In this document: piece after piece, positions 15,601 to 24,373 of the stretch
Layout: the number at the start of each line of letters is the position of its first letter
How positions within the stretch are numbered: the stretch's first letter is position 1
Assembly: GCF_041261445.1 (NCBI RefSeq)
Contig: NZ_JBGCCU010000003.1
Coordinates: 248,001-312,000, forward strand
Length of the DNA: 64,000 nt
Direction of reading: 5' to 3'
Origin: Catenulispora sp. EB89
GTDB lineage: Bacteria; Actinomycetota; Actinomycetes; Streptomycetales; Catenulisporaceae
Notes under the pieces: generated by a model
The model's database searches: none
What the model saw: the letters and a program-made list of their open reading frames with translations, nothing else
What the model was told of the DNA's origin: nothing
Position numbers and translations under genes: made by a program

Positions 15601-18084
15601 GCCGAAGGTGGTGGTGTAGGCGGCGGCGTTGGCACCGGTGACATTGCCGCGCGGGGTGACGGTGGCGATGACGCGGTTGGCTTTGTCGTAGGTGCTGCTG
15701 GTCTTGTCGCCGAGGGGGTCGGTGGTCGACAGCAGGTTCCCGTTGGGGTCGTAGGCCTTGGTGACCGTCTTGCCCGCCGCGTCGGTGACGAGCGTGGCCC
15801 GGCCGTCGGCGTCGTAGGCGGTGGTGGTGGCCTTGCCCAGCGGGTCGGTCATGCCGGTCTGCTGCGCGTCGGCGTCGTACGTGTAGGAGGTGGTGTTGCC
15901 CGCCGGATCCTTCACCGTGGCCAACAGGTCGGCCGCGGTGTAGGTGTAGGTGGTCGTGTACGGCGCCGGGTTCGCGCCGGTGAGGTTGCCGCGCGGGTCG
16001 GTCTTGGTGAGGATCCGGCCCGAACCGTCGTAGGTGAAGGTGGTCTTCTCCCCCGCGGCGGTTGTCACCGATGTGCGGTTGCCAGCGCTGTCATAGCCGT
16101 AGGTCGTGGTCTCCCCGCGGGGCGTCGTCTCCGTGGCCAACTCGCCCAGGCCGGTGTAGCTGCGCTTGGCCACACCGCCGTTCGGGTCGGTGGTGGTGGT
16201 CAGCCGGCCCAGGGAGTCATAGGTGTAGCTGGTCTTGTGGTTGTTGCCGTCGGTGTGCGCCGTGACGTTGGCCGCGGCGTCGTAGGTCCAGCTCTCGGCG
16301 TAGGACAGGGGAGCCGGCGCGGTGCGGGTGAGCATGTTGCCGGCGCTGTCGTAGGTCATCGACGTGGTGTTGCCGAGGCGGTCGGTGATGCCGATCTGGT
16401 TCAGGGACTTGTCATAGCTGTAGGAGACCGAGTTGCCGAACGGGTCGATGCTCTGGGTGAGCACGTTGTTGGCGTAGATGTCGGTCCAGACGCCGCCGTT
16501 GGGGTCGGTCATGTCCGATTCTTGGGTGGCGGCCTTCCACACGAAGGTGGTCTTGGCGCCGACCCCGTCGGTCTGACTGCTGACGCGACCAGTAGTCGCG
16601 TCGTAGGTGTTGGTGACCACCGTGTGCGCGAGAGCGTCCTTGACGGTCAGCAGGCGGTTGCTGCTGTCATAGGTGTAGGAGGTGACGCCGCTGCGGACGT
16701 CGGTCACGGCGGTCAGATCGGTGCCGGTGTAGGCATAAGACACCGCGCGGCCGTCTGGGAGCGTCGCCTTCGTCAACAAACCGTTGCTGCCGACAGTGAA
16801 GGTCACCACGCGTCCAGCAGTGTCAGTAACGCTGGCGAGGTGTCCCGAGGAGTCGTAGGCCTCTGACAGGCCATGCCCGGAGGCGTCGAGGATCCCGGTG
16901 AGGCGGCCGTTGGCGTCGAACGTGCGGCTGGTGTGATCGAGGGCGGCGATTGTGAAGCCCGAGGCGGTTTTCACCAGGCTCAGGTGTACCCCGGCTGGTG
17001 GACTGTACGTACCGTCGGGATTCTGTGTGAACGCCATCTGCGAGCCGTCGCTGTCGGACAGGGTCTCGGTGCCGGAACCGGCCGACAGGCGCGCGTCGAA
17101 CTGTGTCGACCAGCCGGTCCCCAACAACCCGGTCGCGGTGCGATCCGAGCGGTAGTTCCGGGTCAGCGCGAACGGCGTGCCCGCCCCGGTCAGTTTCAGG
17201 TCGGTGGCCTGCTGGTAGTAGGCGCCGGTGGCGGTGTTCACCGGGTCGGCTTTGCTGTTCTGCGCGTAGCAGGTGCAGATCCCGGTCTCGGCGCCGGGGA
17301 TGTCCGGGGTGTAGAAGACGGTGACGTTGTTGGAGTAGGTGCCGTTCGGGCTGAAGTCACCGGACGTGGACTCGAACAACACCTGCGCGAAGTAGACCTG
17401 GCCGTCCTTCAACGGACCGCCCGGGGCGTTCCCCAACGACCAGAAGCACCAGTCCGCAGGGTACTGCGACGGCGGCCACCAGCCGTAGCAGTACCCGCCG
17501 GAGGGCTGGCCGTTGTACGTGGTGGGATCGACGTTGGCCGGGATCTCCTGGGAGTAGACCAGGGTCCCGGTCGAGTCGTACACCAGCACCGCGAACTCCT
17601 GCAGGCTGGCCGCGGTGGTACCGGCCGGGATGTGCGTGTCCACATCGAGGGTGATCTCGCCTGGGTACACCAGCGAGTCGCCGACCACCTCGTCCGGATC
17701 CGGCGGCACCACATTCGGCGACACCACCCCGGCGGCGGCATGCCGCGGCAGCGACGGCCGCGCGATCCCCGGCTTGGAATGCACCGGCGGCGTCGGGTGC
17801 GCGGCCAAATCCTTGTCCCGCTTGGCCGCCTGCACCGGCGTCAACCCACCGAGCTGCCTGGCCACCTGCGCATGCCGCTGATCCAACGTCATCGGAATAG
17901 GAGGAGGAGGCGGCTTAGCCGACCTGACCTCGTGACCCGCCGACGAGGACGTCCCCGCTCGTCCGGCGGCAGAGGGCCCGGCAAATGCGGCCGGCGCCTG
18001 GACGCCGACGAGGACCAGGACAGAAGAAAGGAACAGCACAACCCATCGAGACACCACGGCACGCACGGAGATACCAACCCCCAT
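12691..18084 (-). CDS. Secreted Rhs/YD-repeat polymorphic toxin with C-terminal HExxH metalloprotease domain
   Basis: A 1797-residue protein. Its parts are: Sec signal peptide (1-36), unique N-terminal region, DUF6531-type 'DPVNTATGA' near 280, dozens of YD repeats (about 350-1430), and an Rhs core ending 'MRARIMDPSTGRFSSRD' to 'TDPSGND' near 1546. A variable tip of about 251 residues (DNA 12691-13446) follows. The tip carries HEVYH at 1760-1764 with candidate third ligands Glu1777 or Glu1785, so it is probably a zinc protease. YD shells encapsulate toxins; unlike Gram-negative forms, this one is exported by Sec. No VgrG or T6SS gene is nearby. The next gene downstream is an immunity candidate. 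The start codon could also be a GTG shortly downstream. Confidence 0.9.
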   Translation of the reverse strand: MGVGISVRAVVSRWVVLFLSSVLVLVGVQAPAAFAGPSAAGRAGTSSSAGHEVRSAKPPPPPIPMTLDQRHAQVARQLGGLTPVQAAKRDKDLAAHPTPPVHSKPGIARPSLPRHAAAGVVSPNVVPPDPDEVVGDSLVYPGEITLDVDTHIPAGTTAASLQEFAVLVYDSTGTLVYSQEIPANVDPTTYNGQPSGGYCYGWWPPSQYPADWCFWSLGNAPGGPLKDGQVYFAQVLFESTSGDFSPNGTYSNNVTVFYTPDIPGAETGICTCYAQNSKADPVNTATGAYYQQATDLKLTGAGTPFALTRNYRSDRTATGLLGTGWSTQFDARLSAGSGTETLSDSDGSQMAFTQNPDGTYSPPAGVHLSLVKTASGFTIAALDHTSRTFDANGRLTGILDASGHGLSEAYDSSGHLASVTDTAGRVVTFTVGSNGLLTKATLPDGRAVSYAYTGTDLTAVTDVRSGVTSYTYDSSNRLLTVKDALAHTVVTNTYDATTGRVSSQTDGVGAKTTFVWKAATQESDMTDPNGGVWTDIYANNVLTQSIDPFGNSVSYSYDKSLNQIGITDRLGNTTSMTYDSAGNMLTRTAPAPLSYAESWTYDAAANVTAHTDGNNHKTSYTYDSLGRLTTTTDPNGGVAKRSYTGLGELATETTPRGETTTYGYDSAGNRTSVTTAAGEKTTFTYDGSGRILTKTDPRGNLTGANPAPYTTTYTYTAADLLATVKDPAGNTTSYTYDADAQQTGMTDPLGKATTTAYDADGRATLVTDAAGKTVTKAYDPNGNLLSTTDPLGDKTSSTYDKANRVIATVTPRGNVTGANAAAYTTTFGYDANGNQTTVTDPTGAVSTTAYDVINRKVSVTDPLGAVTKTGYDATGDVTSAIDALGHAATFTYDALGRQLTAVDRDGNRSSAAYDADGNHVSQTTAAGETTKWTFDADERTVTSIDPRGTVTGGNPAAYTTTYGYDAAGNPTTVTDPLGGVHAAAFDGDNRQTSTTDPTGAVTTYAYDADSRVTGVTAPDGGATTYGYDVVGDVVTRTDANAHVTTYAYDAARRLTGVTDPLSHAVGYTYDADGHAVVFTNARGQTTTRTYDGRGLVTNTAYSDGTTAVAQVFDKAGHLTGLTDATGARTLGYDAAGRLTGVTGTSTEAGFTYAYDNAGNVTSRTYPDGENTTYTYNGDNELATQTADGATTTYGYDTAGNLVSSALPATVGYTETRTIDAAGQLTGIKAASSTATLASENLTLDQDGRPTSIAVTHSGASASTLTYGYDTAGRLTSACTTPSATTGCPSGSTVSTYTYDKVGNRLTQSAGGSTTTYTYDAADELTTSVKGTATTSYTYDADGDQTAAGTNTFTYNAAGELSGGTIGGLAKTFTYDAAGNRVKTFVSGGLNRVQTWDSNGQLPQLATMTTGSGALTGDYHYDPLGTITSEHTTTGAFYDTHDYLGSVSDLLSSTGVDQYTDTYDAFGSQTVKSLVTTPPAQPFGFTGALVDQSITGKLDMRARIMDPSTGRFSSRDAHSSAVGDPYVASYAYVADGPTYLTDPSGNDIFDWLGHQWDEFSSGFVIGVKAPFKLAGDVYDAATGKNGGWSNFFDTYVPVRPAYRLYHIADLLRQEGCPQLADLYSQAGDQLAGQIAALGIGGLTGWERDAAATDASETQAATDSADAYRSGPKNRPAWYPTGPIICIDRFKAILGRAGFGDLASKYDFEYTPVILDDDGYPAYGISPAAYGGPDLGVTGKPIIRFSNIGLENVQEAVTTFFHEVYHQDAWVKYKVPGGEISAKAYGEAKWEELKGRFGF

Positions 18085-18302
18085 AAATAAGTATCTTTCT
18101 TTACCTGCCGCGCACGCTAAGCGCCGACCCGGGATTCGGCAACGGCATGCTCACTGTGCGAACACGCCACCAAACACCGAGTGAGACAGGCGCTCGAACG
18201 TTGACACTTCGATACGAGGCCGGGGCGGTGTTCAGGGGAGTTTTGAAGCAGGTGACTCATTTGAATCAGGACCTGAATATCCGCGACCCCGCACACCGCA
18301 CA

Positions 18303-18321
18303 CCGCACGCGCGGCGTGCGG
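18303..18321 (-). terminator. Hairpin after the carboxylesterase gene
   Basis: CCGCACGC and GCGTGCGG form a perfect 8-bp stem with loop GCG, 48 bases past the end of the minus-strand esterase gene. It is next to short CGCACAC repeats. Confidence 0.55.
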
Positions 18322-18368
18322 CGGCGGTCGTGTGTGAGGCCTCCGCTGATCGTAGGCGTTTCAGGACG

Positions 18369-20051
18369 TCAGGACGCCCACGGCGCAGTCCGGTTGACCG
18401 CGTCCCAGAACTGGCAGTTGTGCTGCGCCGCGATCGAGCTCGCCGGAACGAGCGTGCTGTCCCCGCCCGCCTGTAGCGACATGACCGGGTTGCCGGGGGC
18501 CGCGAATGGCGTCCAGGGCGGGGTGCCGGGGGCGGTTGGGGTGCCGGTGCGGGCGAAGCCGGTCCATTCGGACAGGACCTGTTGCTGGAGCGCGAGTTGG
18601 TTCGGGTCCAGGGTTGCGGGCACGTCGTGGGCGAGCCTGTTGATGGCGCTGTGGTTGGCGCCGAGGGGCAGTGTTTGGCCTGGGGAGTCCGCGTCGTCGT
18701 CTTCGTAGGCGTAGACCGGGATGGCTCTGGACAGCTTCGCGTAGCTCTGCAGGGAGGGGCACACGCTGAAGGCGTCGGCCATCACTGTTCGGTAGGCGAT
18801 GAACGGGGATGGGGACGGGTAGTGCTGCACCGGGTAGAGCCGGAGCACGGTGGGTGCCAGGGGGCCGAACTGCTGGCGTACCAGTTGCTCGTACTGTGCG
18901 GTCGTGTCGGCGATTACGGGGTGGCCGGGGGTGTTCAGGTAGACGCCGCCGTTGAATTCGTCGCGGCCGACGCCGATGATGGCCTTGACCCGGTTGACGC
19001 GGCCGCGGGCGAAGGCCTGGCTCGCCGACATGGTCAGGGTTGTGCCGTTGACGATCGGGCCGATGGCTCCGCCGCTGGTTGGGTCGAGGCCTTGGCCGCC
19101 GTTGACGACGAGGGTGTCGGCCGGCAGGGCCCGCAGGCAGGCGGCGACGTCGGGGGTGTTCGCGCAGCCGACCTTGGCGGCGAGTTGCGCGCCGAGGTGC
19201 TGGCCCTGGGCCTCGTCCGGGATCGCCGACTTGCAGTCCGCGGGCCACCAGATGGTGTTGACGTCGAAGTTGTAGTAGCCGCTGATGCTGATGCCGCGCT
19301 GGAACAGGCCGTTGGCGGTCGGCGAGGCGATCTGGTCGCAGACGCTGGCGCCGCCCGCGGACTCGCCGAAGATGGTCACGTTGCCGGGGTCGCCGCCGAA
19401 TCCGGCGATGTTGTCCTTGACCCAGCGCAGGGCCGCCTGCTGGTCCTGCAGCCCGAAGTCGCCGCTGTGCGGGCCCAGCGCCTGGTCGGCCAGGAACCCC
19501 ATGACCCCCAGCCGGTACGCCGCGTACACGTAGATGGCCGGGCCGGCGCCGACGAAGTTCGTCCCGTCGTCGTCGCGGGCCTCACCGAGGAACCCGCCGC
19601 CGTGGATCTCGAACATCACCGGCAGCCGCTGGCCCGGCCGCGTGCCCGCCGGCTCCTGGACTTCGAGGAACAGGCAGTTCTCGCTGGTGCCGGGCTGCAC
19701 CTGGCCCGGCGGGAAGCTCGGCACGAGACATCCTGGCCCGCGCTGGGTGGCCTGGTAGGTCGTCGTCCACGGCTGCACCGGCTGCGGCGGGGTCCAGCGC
19801 AGGTTCCCCAGCGGCGGGGCCGCGAACGGGATATCAAGGTACGAGGTCTGCTGGCCGGCGGTGATGCCGCACACCGGGCCGCTGCCGGTCGACACGAGGG
19901 TCCCCGCGGAGCAGGCCGGTGGCGCGGCCGACGGCTGGGCCTGACGTGTGGCCGAATAGCCGAGGCTGGGTACGACGGCCACGACCGCCATCGCGACGGC
20001 GGTGACGACGCCGGCGAAGTACCGTCGACGCCAAAAAGTCCAAGCTTGCAC
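18369..20051 (-). CDS. Secreted type-B carboxylesterase/lipase
   Basis: A 560-residue protein starting with GTG after a good AGGAG site. It has an N-terminal signal or anchor helix (12-32). The type-B alpha/beta-hydrolase markers are 'YLDIPFAAPPLGNLRW', the oxyanion motif HGGGF (150-154), the nucleophile elbow G-E-S231-A-G-G, and a late 'GANHSAIN' with the catalytic His. Paired Cys typical of the family are present. It should hydrolyse carboxylic esters outside the cell; family members include p-nitrobenzyl, feruloyl and xenobiotic esterases, and the substrate is not readable. It stands alone between Rhs and a divergent secreted protein. Confidence 0.88.
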   Translation of the reverse strand: MQAWTFWRRRYFAGVVTAVAMAVVAVVPSLGYSATRQAQPSAAPPACSAGTLVSTGSGPVCGITAGQQTSYLDIPFAAPPLGNLRWTPPQPVQPWTTTYQATQRGPGCLVPSFPPGQVQPGTSENCLFLEVQEPAGTRPGQRLPVMFEIHGGGFLGEARDDDGTNFVGAGPAIYVYAAYRLGVMGFLADQALGPHSGDFGLQDQQAALRWVKDNIAGFGGDPGNVTIFGESAGGASVCDQIASPTANGLFQRGISISGYYNFDVNTIWWPADCKSAIPDEAQGQHLGAQLAAKVGCANTPDVAACLRALPADTLVVNGGQGLDPTSGGAIGPIVNGTTLTMSASQAFARGRVNRVKAIIGVGRDEFNGGVYLNTPGHPVIADTTAQYEQLVRQQFGPLAPTVLRLYPVQHYPSPSPFIAYRTVMADAFSVCPSLQSYAKLSRAIPVYAYEDDDADSPGQTLPLGANHSAINRLAHDVPATLDPNQLALQQQVLSEWTGFARTGTPTAPGTPPWTPFAAPGNPVMSLQAGGDSTLVPASSIAAQHNCQFWDAVNRTAPWAS

Positions 20052-20224
20052 GCTTTACTCCTCAGGACGCCAGGCTTGATCGTCACCGACGATACAGTGG
20101 ATGACGACACTGTGTCATGATCGATGCCTGCGAAAGGACCGCCAAACCCGATACCAGAGGACTGACAACCTGGCGTGCGTCTCGCCCCGTCTAGCAGGTG
20201 ACTGTCGACGAACGGGAGAGACCT

Positions 20225-22252
20225 GTGTCAAAGAACAGCATCACGCGCCGCTCGGCGCGTCGGCGTGCCGCCGCGTTTGGGCTGGTGGTGGCAGCCACCG
20301 CCTCGGCAGGCACGGTGACCGCCTCCGCGGCGGTCAGCACCGCCGCAGCGCCAGCCGTGCCGGCCCGGGTTGCAGCGCATATCAGCACCCTGTCGAACGG
20401 CGACAGGGTCACCGTGCGCGGGTCCGGGGCGCATGCGTCGACGACGGTGACCGCGCCGGATGGACGCTCGGAGCCCGCAGTGCAGATGACCGTGGGCGGG
20501 CACGCCTACGTGATCCCGGTTTCGGTCATCGCGTCGGGTCAGGCCTATGACCCGGCCGCCTACGACGCCGCGGCGATGGCCGGAGCAGTCGGGACAACCG
20601 GGGCAGCCGCCAGCCCTGCGGCCGTCACGCCGCACTATCCGCTCAGCATCCTGGAGATCGACGGCATCGGCCTCGACGGCGCCGCGGCAACCCAGGCGAC
20701 CACCTTCCTTTTCAACACCGACGACTTGAAGCGGTACGCGGCCCCGATCGCGCTGCGCAACGGCGTCGCGCGGGTCGCAGTCCCCAGCGGGAACTACTGC
20801 GCGGTCACGGTCTTCGCCACCTTCGATCCCGCGACCCGCACCAGCACCGAGCACGTCGTGGCCCGGACCGACCTGGCGGTGACCGCCTCGGGCAGCACCA
20901 CGCTGACCGCCGACGAGCGCAGCGCGACGGCGCGGGTCGGGGCCGTCACGCCTCGGCCGGCCACCATCGACGGCGACATCGAGACCATCGATCGGACCGA
21001 CGCCGGCGGGGCCACGGGCGAGGTCCTGACCAGCGGCACCGGCTCCACCTGGGTGGCGCCGCAGCCCGCCGCGCGGGTCGGCGCGCTCGCCTTCCGCGTC
21101 CTGGACGTCGGCGCGGCCGGACCCGCCGGCGCCGACCCGTACCGCTACGACCTCAGCTTCGCGCCGTCCGACCACATCGACGCGAACCAGACCTACCGGC
21201 CGGACCCGTCGCGGATCCAGACCTCCCACAACGTCTTCGCCACCGACGCGGTCAACCCCGCCCACCAGGCCGGCTGGGACCTCGGGGTCAGCGGCCCGAA
21301 CGGCGGCGCCGGGACGCAGCACATCGTCCCCGCCCCCGGACGTCTGACCGACTACATCGGTGTGTCGACCGACGACGTCTTCTGGTTCGCCGAATACATG
21401 CCGGTGGAGAACGCCCCGAACCAGCAGTCAGAGCTCGAATTCGAGGACCTCGGCTTCTACCGGGGCCCGGGCGAGGTTTGGCGCACCTGGGGCCACGGCC
21501 CGCTGACCCCGCAGGTCGGCCAGTACACGAACGGCATGGCCTGCAACGCCTGCGTGGACCCCGCCACCGGCATCACGGACTTCGGCATCACCGAGTTCGC
21601 CGACAGCGACCCGAACAGCGCCGCCCACGACCTCGGCCCCGGCTACACCGCGACGTTCAGCGTCTACCGCGACGGCGTCCAGGTCGCCTCGCAGTCCGGC
21701 TGGCCCCACACCGAACTCCCCGGCACCACCGCCCAGCCCGGCACCTACCGGATGGTCTACGACGCCGACACCACCGGCAGCGGCCTGCCGATGTCGCAGT
21801 CCACGAAGACGCACACCGACATCACCTTCCGCTACGCGCCGGGGTCGGCCGAGCAGGCCGCCCTCCCGGCCGACGACTTCTGCTACGCAGCGAACTTCGG
21901 CGCCACGGGGTGCGAGATCCTGCCGGCGCTGTCGCTGGACTACCAGCTCGCGACCGACGGCTCCGACACCGGCCACCTGCCGGTCCAGCTGCTCGACCTC
22001 GGCGTGGGCCACCAGTCCTACCAGGGCCAGGGCTCGCGCGCGGCGATCACCGGCGCCAGCGTCTCCGTGTCCTACGACGCGGGGAAGACCTGGGTCCCGG
22101 CCGCCGTGGCCCCGGTCGGCGCCGGCCACTACCTGGCGGTGTGGCCCAACAACGCGCCGAAGGGCAGCAGGCCGTGGCTGAAGGTGACGGCGACCGACGC
22201 GATCGGCGGCTCGATCAGCCAGACCGTCGCGAACGCCTACACCATCGGCTGA
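20225..22252 (+). CDS. Secreted protein resembling the non-catalytic parts of S8 peptidases
   Basis: A protein of 675 residues from GTG 20225, preferred because GGGAG lies 8-10 bases upstream; a GTG-type start at 20198 is also open. The N-terminus has RRSARRR and a hydrophobic signal peptide. Next comes a pro-region-like stretch ('ISTLSNGDRVTV ... YVIPVSV'), as before the catalytic domain of large actinobacterial subtilases. It then runs directly into Ig-like and beta-jelly-roll segments ('YPLSILEIDGIGLDGAAATQ', 'WDLGVSGPNGG'). I find no D-T-G, H-G-T or G-T-S-M catalytic motif, so the peptidase module is missing. Function is unknown; a binding or inhibitory role is conceivable. Confidence 0.7.
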   Translation: MSKNSITRRSARRRAAAFGLVVAATASAGTVTASAAVSTAAAPAVPARVAAHISTLSNGDRVTVRGSGAHASTTVTAPDGRSEPAVQMTVGGHAYVIPVSVIASGQAYDPAAYDAAAMAGAVGTTGAAASPAAVTPHYPLSILEIDGIGLDGAAATQATTFLFNTDDLKRYAAPIALRNGVARVAVPSGNYCAVTVFATFDPATRTSTEHVVARTDLAVTASGSTTLTADERSATARVGAVTPRPATIDGDIETIDRTDAGGATGEVLTSGTGSTWVAPQPAARVGALAFRVLDVGAAGPAGADPYRYDLSFAPSDHIDANQTYRPDPSRIQTSHNVFATDAVNPAHQAGWDLGVSGPNGGAGTQHIVPAPGRLTDYIGVSTDDVFWFAEYMPVENAPNQQSELEFEDLGFYRGPGEVWRTWGHGPLTPQVGQYTNGMACNACVDPATGITDFGITEFADSDPNSAAHDLGPGYTATFSVYRDGVQVASQSGWPHTELPGTTAQPGTYRMVYDADTTGSGLPMSQSTKTHTDITFRYAPGSAEQAALPADDFCYAANFGATGCEILPALSLDYQLATDGSDTGHLPVQLLDLGVGHQSYQGQGSRAAITGASVSVSYDAGKTWVPAAVAPVGAGHYLAVWPNNAPKGSRPWLKVTATDAIGGSISQTVANAYTIG

Positions 22253-22422
22253 GAGACAGGCCGGGCAGGATCGAGCCGCGGAACAGCACGCTCGGCGAGG
22301 CGCGGGCCACGAGGGGGCTCCGCTCCCCGACCCGCGTCGGCACCACTATCGGTCCACGCCAGCAGCGCAAACCCGAACGCAGCCGGGAACGCTCCGAGCA
22401 GTTGCGGGGCGCAGGCAAGGAA

Positions 22423-22455
22423 ATACGGGCTCTCACATTCCGTGAGAGCCCGTAT
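22423..22455. terminator. Bidirectional hairpin terminator
   Basis: ATACGGGCTCTCAC and GTGAGAGCCCGTAT form a perfect 14-bp stem with loop ATTCC between two convergent genes. Flanking A- and T-rich bases suit both directions. Confidence 0.9.
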
Positions 22456-22483
22456 CAGTTCCCGCTGATGCTGGACGCGCGCC

Positions 22484-24373
22484 CTACCGCGCGGTCGCGG
22501 TCGCGACCGACGGGTAGGGCGGGTAGACCGGTGTCGGGCTGGTCGTGGTGCAGCTCGTCGGGAGGACGCCGGAGTTGCCGCCGTCATCCGTGACCTTGAA
22601 GTTGCCGCCGTCGCAGCTGTAGCTGGGGGTCTTACCCTGGTTGGCCTGGGCGATGCCGGTGCCGGTGACGTTCTTCAGCGTCACCGAGGCGCCGGTCTGG
22701 TCCTGGAAGGCGAAGGTGCCGGTACCGGCGATGGTGACGGTGTCCAGGTTGACGCCGTTGACGGTGCCCTGGATCCACTGGACGGCCTCGTACGGGCTCT
22801 GCTCGATCAGGGCGTTGGTGACGTTGATCGGGCCGGCGATGGTGGCCTGTTGGGCGTCGAACCACAGGGCGCCGACGCCGAACTTCCAGTTGGGGTCGAG
22901 GTCGCCGTCGCGGAGCATCGTGTTGTTCTGGATCGTGTAGAGGCCCACGGGGGTCGACTTGAAGCGTTGGCCGATGTGGATGCCGCCGCCCTGGCTGATG
23001 CCGCTGTCGACGACCAGGTTGCCGCTGATGGTGTTGCTGTTCCCGCCGTAGCCGGCGATGCCGTTGGCGAGTTGCTGGAGCTGCACCGTGTTGTTGGAGA
23101 TCGTGTCCTGCGAATCCGCCCCGATGCTGGCGTCGGCCCACAGCGCGATGCCGTCGTCGCCGGTGTTGCGGATATTGCTGGTGGTGACGGTCGAGCCGGT
23201 GACGCCGCCGTGCAGGTTGATGCCGTCGGCGGTGGTGTCGCGGATCCGCATGCCGGAGAAGGTCAGGTTCGACATGGGCCCGTCCATCCAGGCCCCGACC
23301 TTCATGTGCTCGATCCACACGTTCGACACGCTGGAGTTGCTCATGGCGCCGCCGATCCCGTTGACCTGCGCGCTGTCGTTGCGGATCTGGACGTTGCCGG
23401 AGATGGCGAAGTTCGACAGGTGCACGTTGGTGCTCGGGTTCGGCGCGGAGTTGCCGTAGAAGCCGGGCGCTGTGCCGGCGACGGTCGAGTACCACATGCC
23501 CGCGCCGGCGATGGTCACATTGTTCACCGCGATGTGGCCGGGGATGTCGAACGTGCCCGGCGGGATCCACACCGTGCCGCCGTGTCCGGCTGCGGCGATC
23601 GCGGCGTTGAACGCGCTCGTCGCGTCGGTCGCGCCGGTCGGGTCGGCGCCCTTGCTGGTCACCGACACCGAGCCGGCGGGCTGGCTCGCGGGTGCGGCCA
23701 CGTTCTCGAAGTCGGCGAGGTCGACGGTGTAGGAGGAGGCCGAGTCCTCGGAGTCGACCTGCAGCTTGAAGGTAGTACCGGCCGGATAGGTCGTGGACAG
23801 GAGCCGGTGGGCCTCGTCGTAGAAGTGGTGCGGCTTGCCGTTGCTGGGGTTGTTGGTGAACGGGTACGTGCCGTAGTACCAGCTGTAGGCGTTGGTCAGC
23901 GTGAAGTCGGTCTGCTTGGCGCCGTTGATGTACAGCGACAGCGGCGCGGTGTAGGTCGAACCGGTCGCCGAATCCGGGATGCTGTAACGGAAATCGATCG
24001 AGTTCGTGGCCACCGGCGTGGTGAAGGTGACGTACCGGCCGGTGCCCTGAAGCGTCACCGCCTTGCGGCCGGACGCCTCGTCGGCGAGTTGGCCCGCGGT
24101 GTAGCTGGGACCGATGACGGTGCCGTTCGTCGGCTCGTGCTCGGCTTCGACTTCGGTGTACGGCAGGTTCGCGCCGCTACCGCCGGTCGCTGCCGCAGCG
24201 CCAGCCGCAGCCGGGGCCGCAGCCGCGTGAGCCGCGTGAGTCGCAGGCGTCGCGACAGCGCTCGAAGCCAGGCTGACCACGGCCACGGGTATCGCGGCGA
24301 CAAGCGTCGCAGCGCTGGCGAACACCACGGTCCGCCGAATCCTTCGGTCAGAAAGAAACACGGTGATCAGCAT
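22484..24373 (-). CDS. Secreted GH87-type alpha-1,3-glucanase (mutanase) with N-terminal CBM
   Basis: A protein of 629 residues from ATG 24373, whose start overlaps the stop of the GH42-like gene (ATGCTGA), implying coupling. It has a signal peptide, an Ala-rich linker, a CBM35/6-like domain ('EVEAEHEPTNGT ... YVTFTTPVATNSIDFRYSIP') and a right-handed beta-helix. The helix has D383 in 'TTADGINLHGG' and D406-D407 in 'NTGDDGIALWA'. The 23-residue spacing equals that of the three catalytic Asp known in Bacillus GH87 Agl-KA. It should cut alpha-1,3-glucan, as in fungal walls or dental and soil polysaccharides. A general pectate-lyase-fold protein is the alternative. Confidence 0.8.
   Translation of the reverse strand: MLITVFLSDRRIRRTVVFASAATLVAAIPVAVVSLASSAVATPATHAAHAAAAPAAAGAAAATGGSGANLPYTEVEAEHEPTNGTVIGPSYTAGQLADEASGRKAVTLQGTGRYVTFTTPVATNSIDFRYSIPDSATGSTYTAPLSLYINGAKQTDFTLTNAYSWYYGTYPFTNNPSNGKPHHFYDEAHRLLSTTYPAGTTFKLQVDSEDSASSYTVDLADFENVAAPASQPAGSVSVTSKGADPTGATDATSAFNAAIAAAGHGGTVWIPPGTFDIPGHIAVNNVTIAGAGMWYSTVAGTAPGFYGNSAPNPSTNVHLSNFAISGNVQIRNDSAQVNGIGGAMSNSSVSNVWIEHMKVGAWMDGPMSNLTFSGMRIRDTTADGINLHGGVTGSTVTTSNIRNTGDDGIALWADASIGADSQDTISNNTVQLQQLANGIAGYGGNSNTISGNLVVDSGISQGGGIHIGQRFKSTPVGLYTIQNNTMLRDGDLDPNWKFGVGALWFDAQQATIAGPINVTNALIEQSPYEAVQWIQGTVNGVNLDTVTIAGTGTFAFQDQTGASVTLKNVTGTGIAQANQGKTPSYSCDGGNFKVTDDGGNSGVLPTSCTTTSPTPVYPPYPSVATATAR

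Noticed and set aside
13270-16866. Long open frame opposite the Rhs gene
   Set aside because: It mirrors the YD repeats in a high-GC antisense frame. The translation is Gly/Arg/Val-rich without domains.
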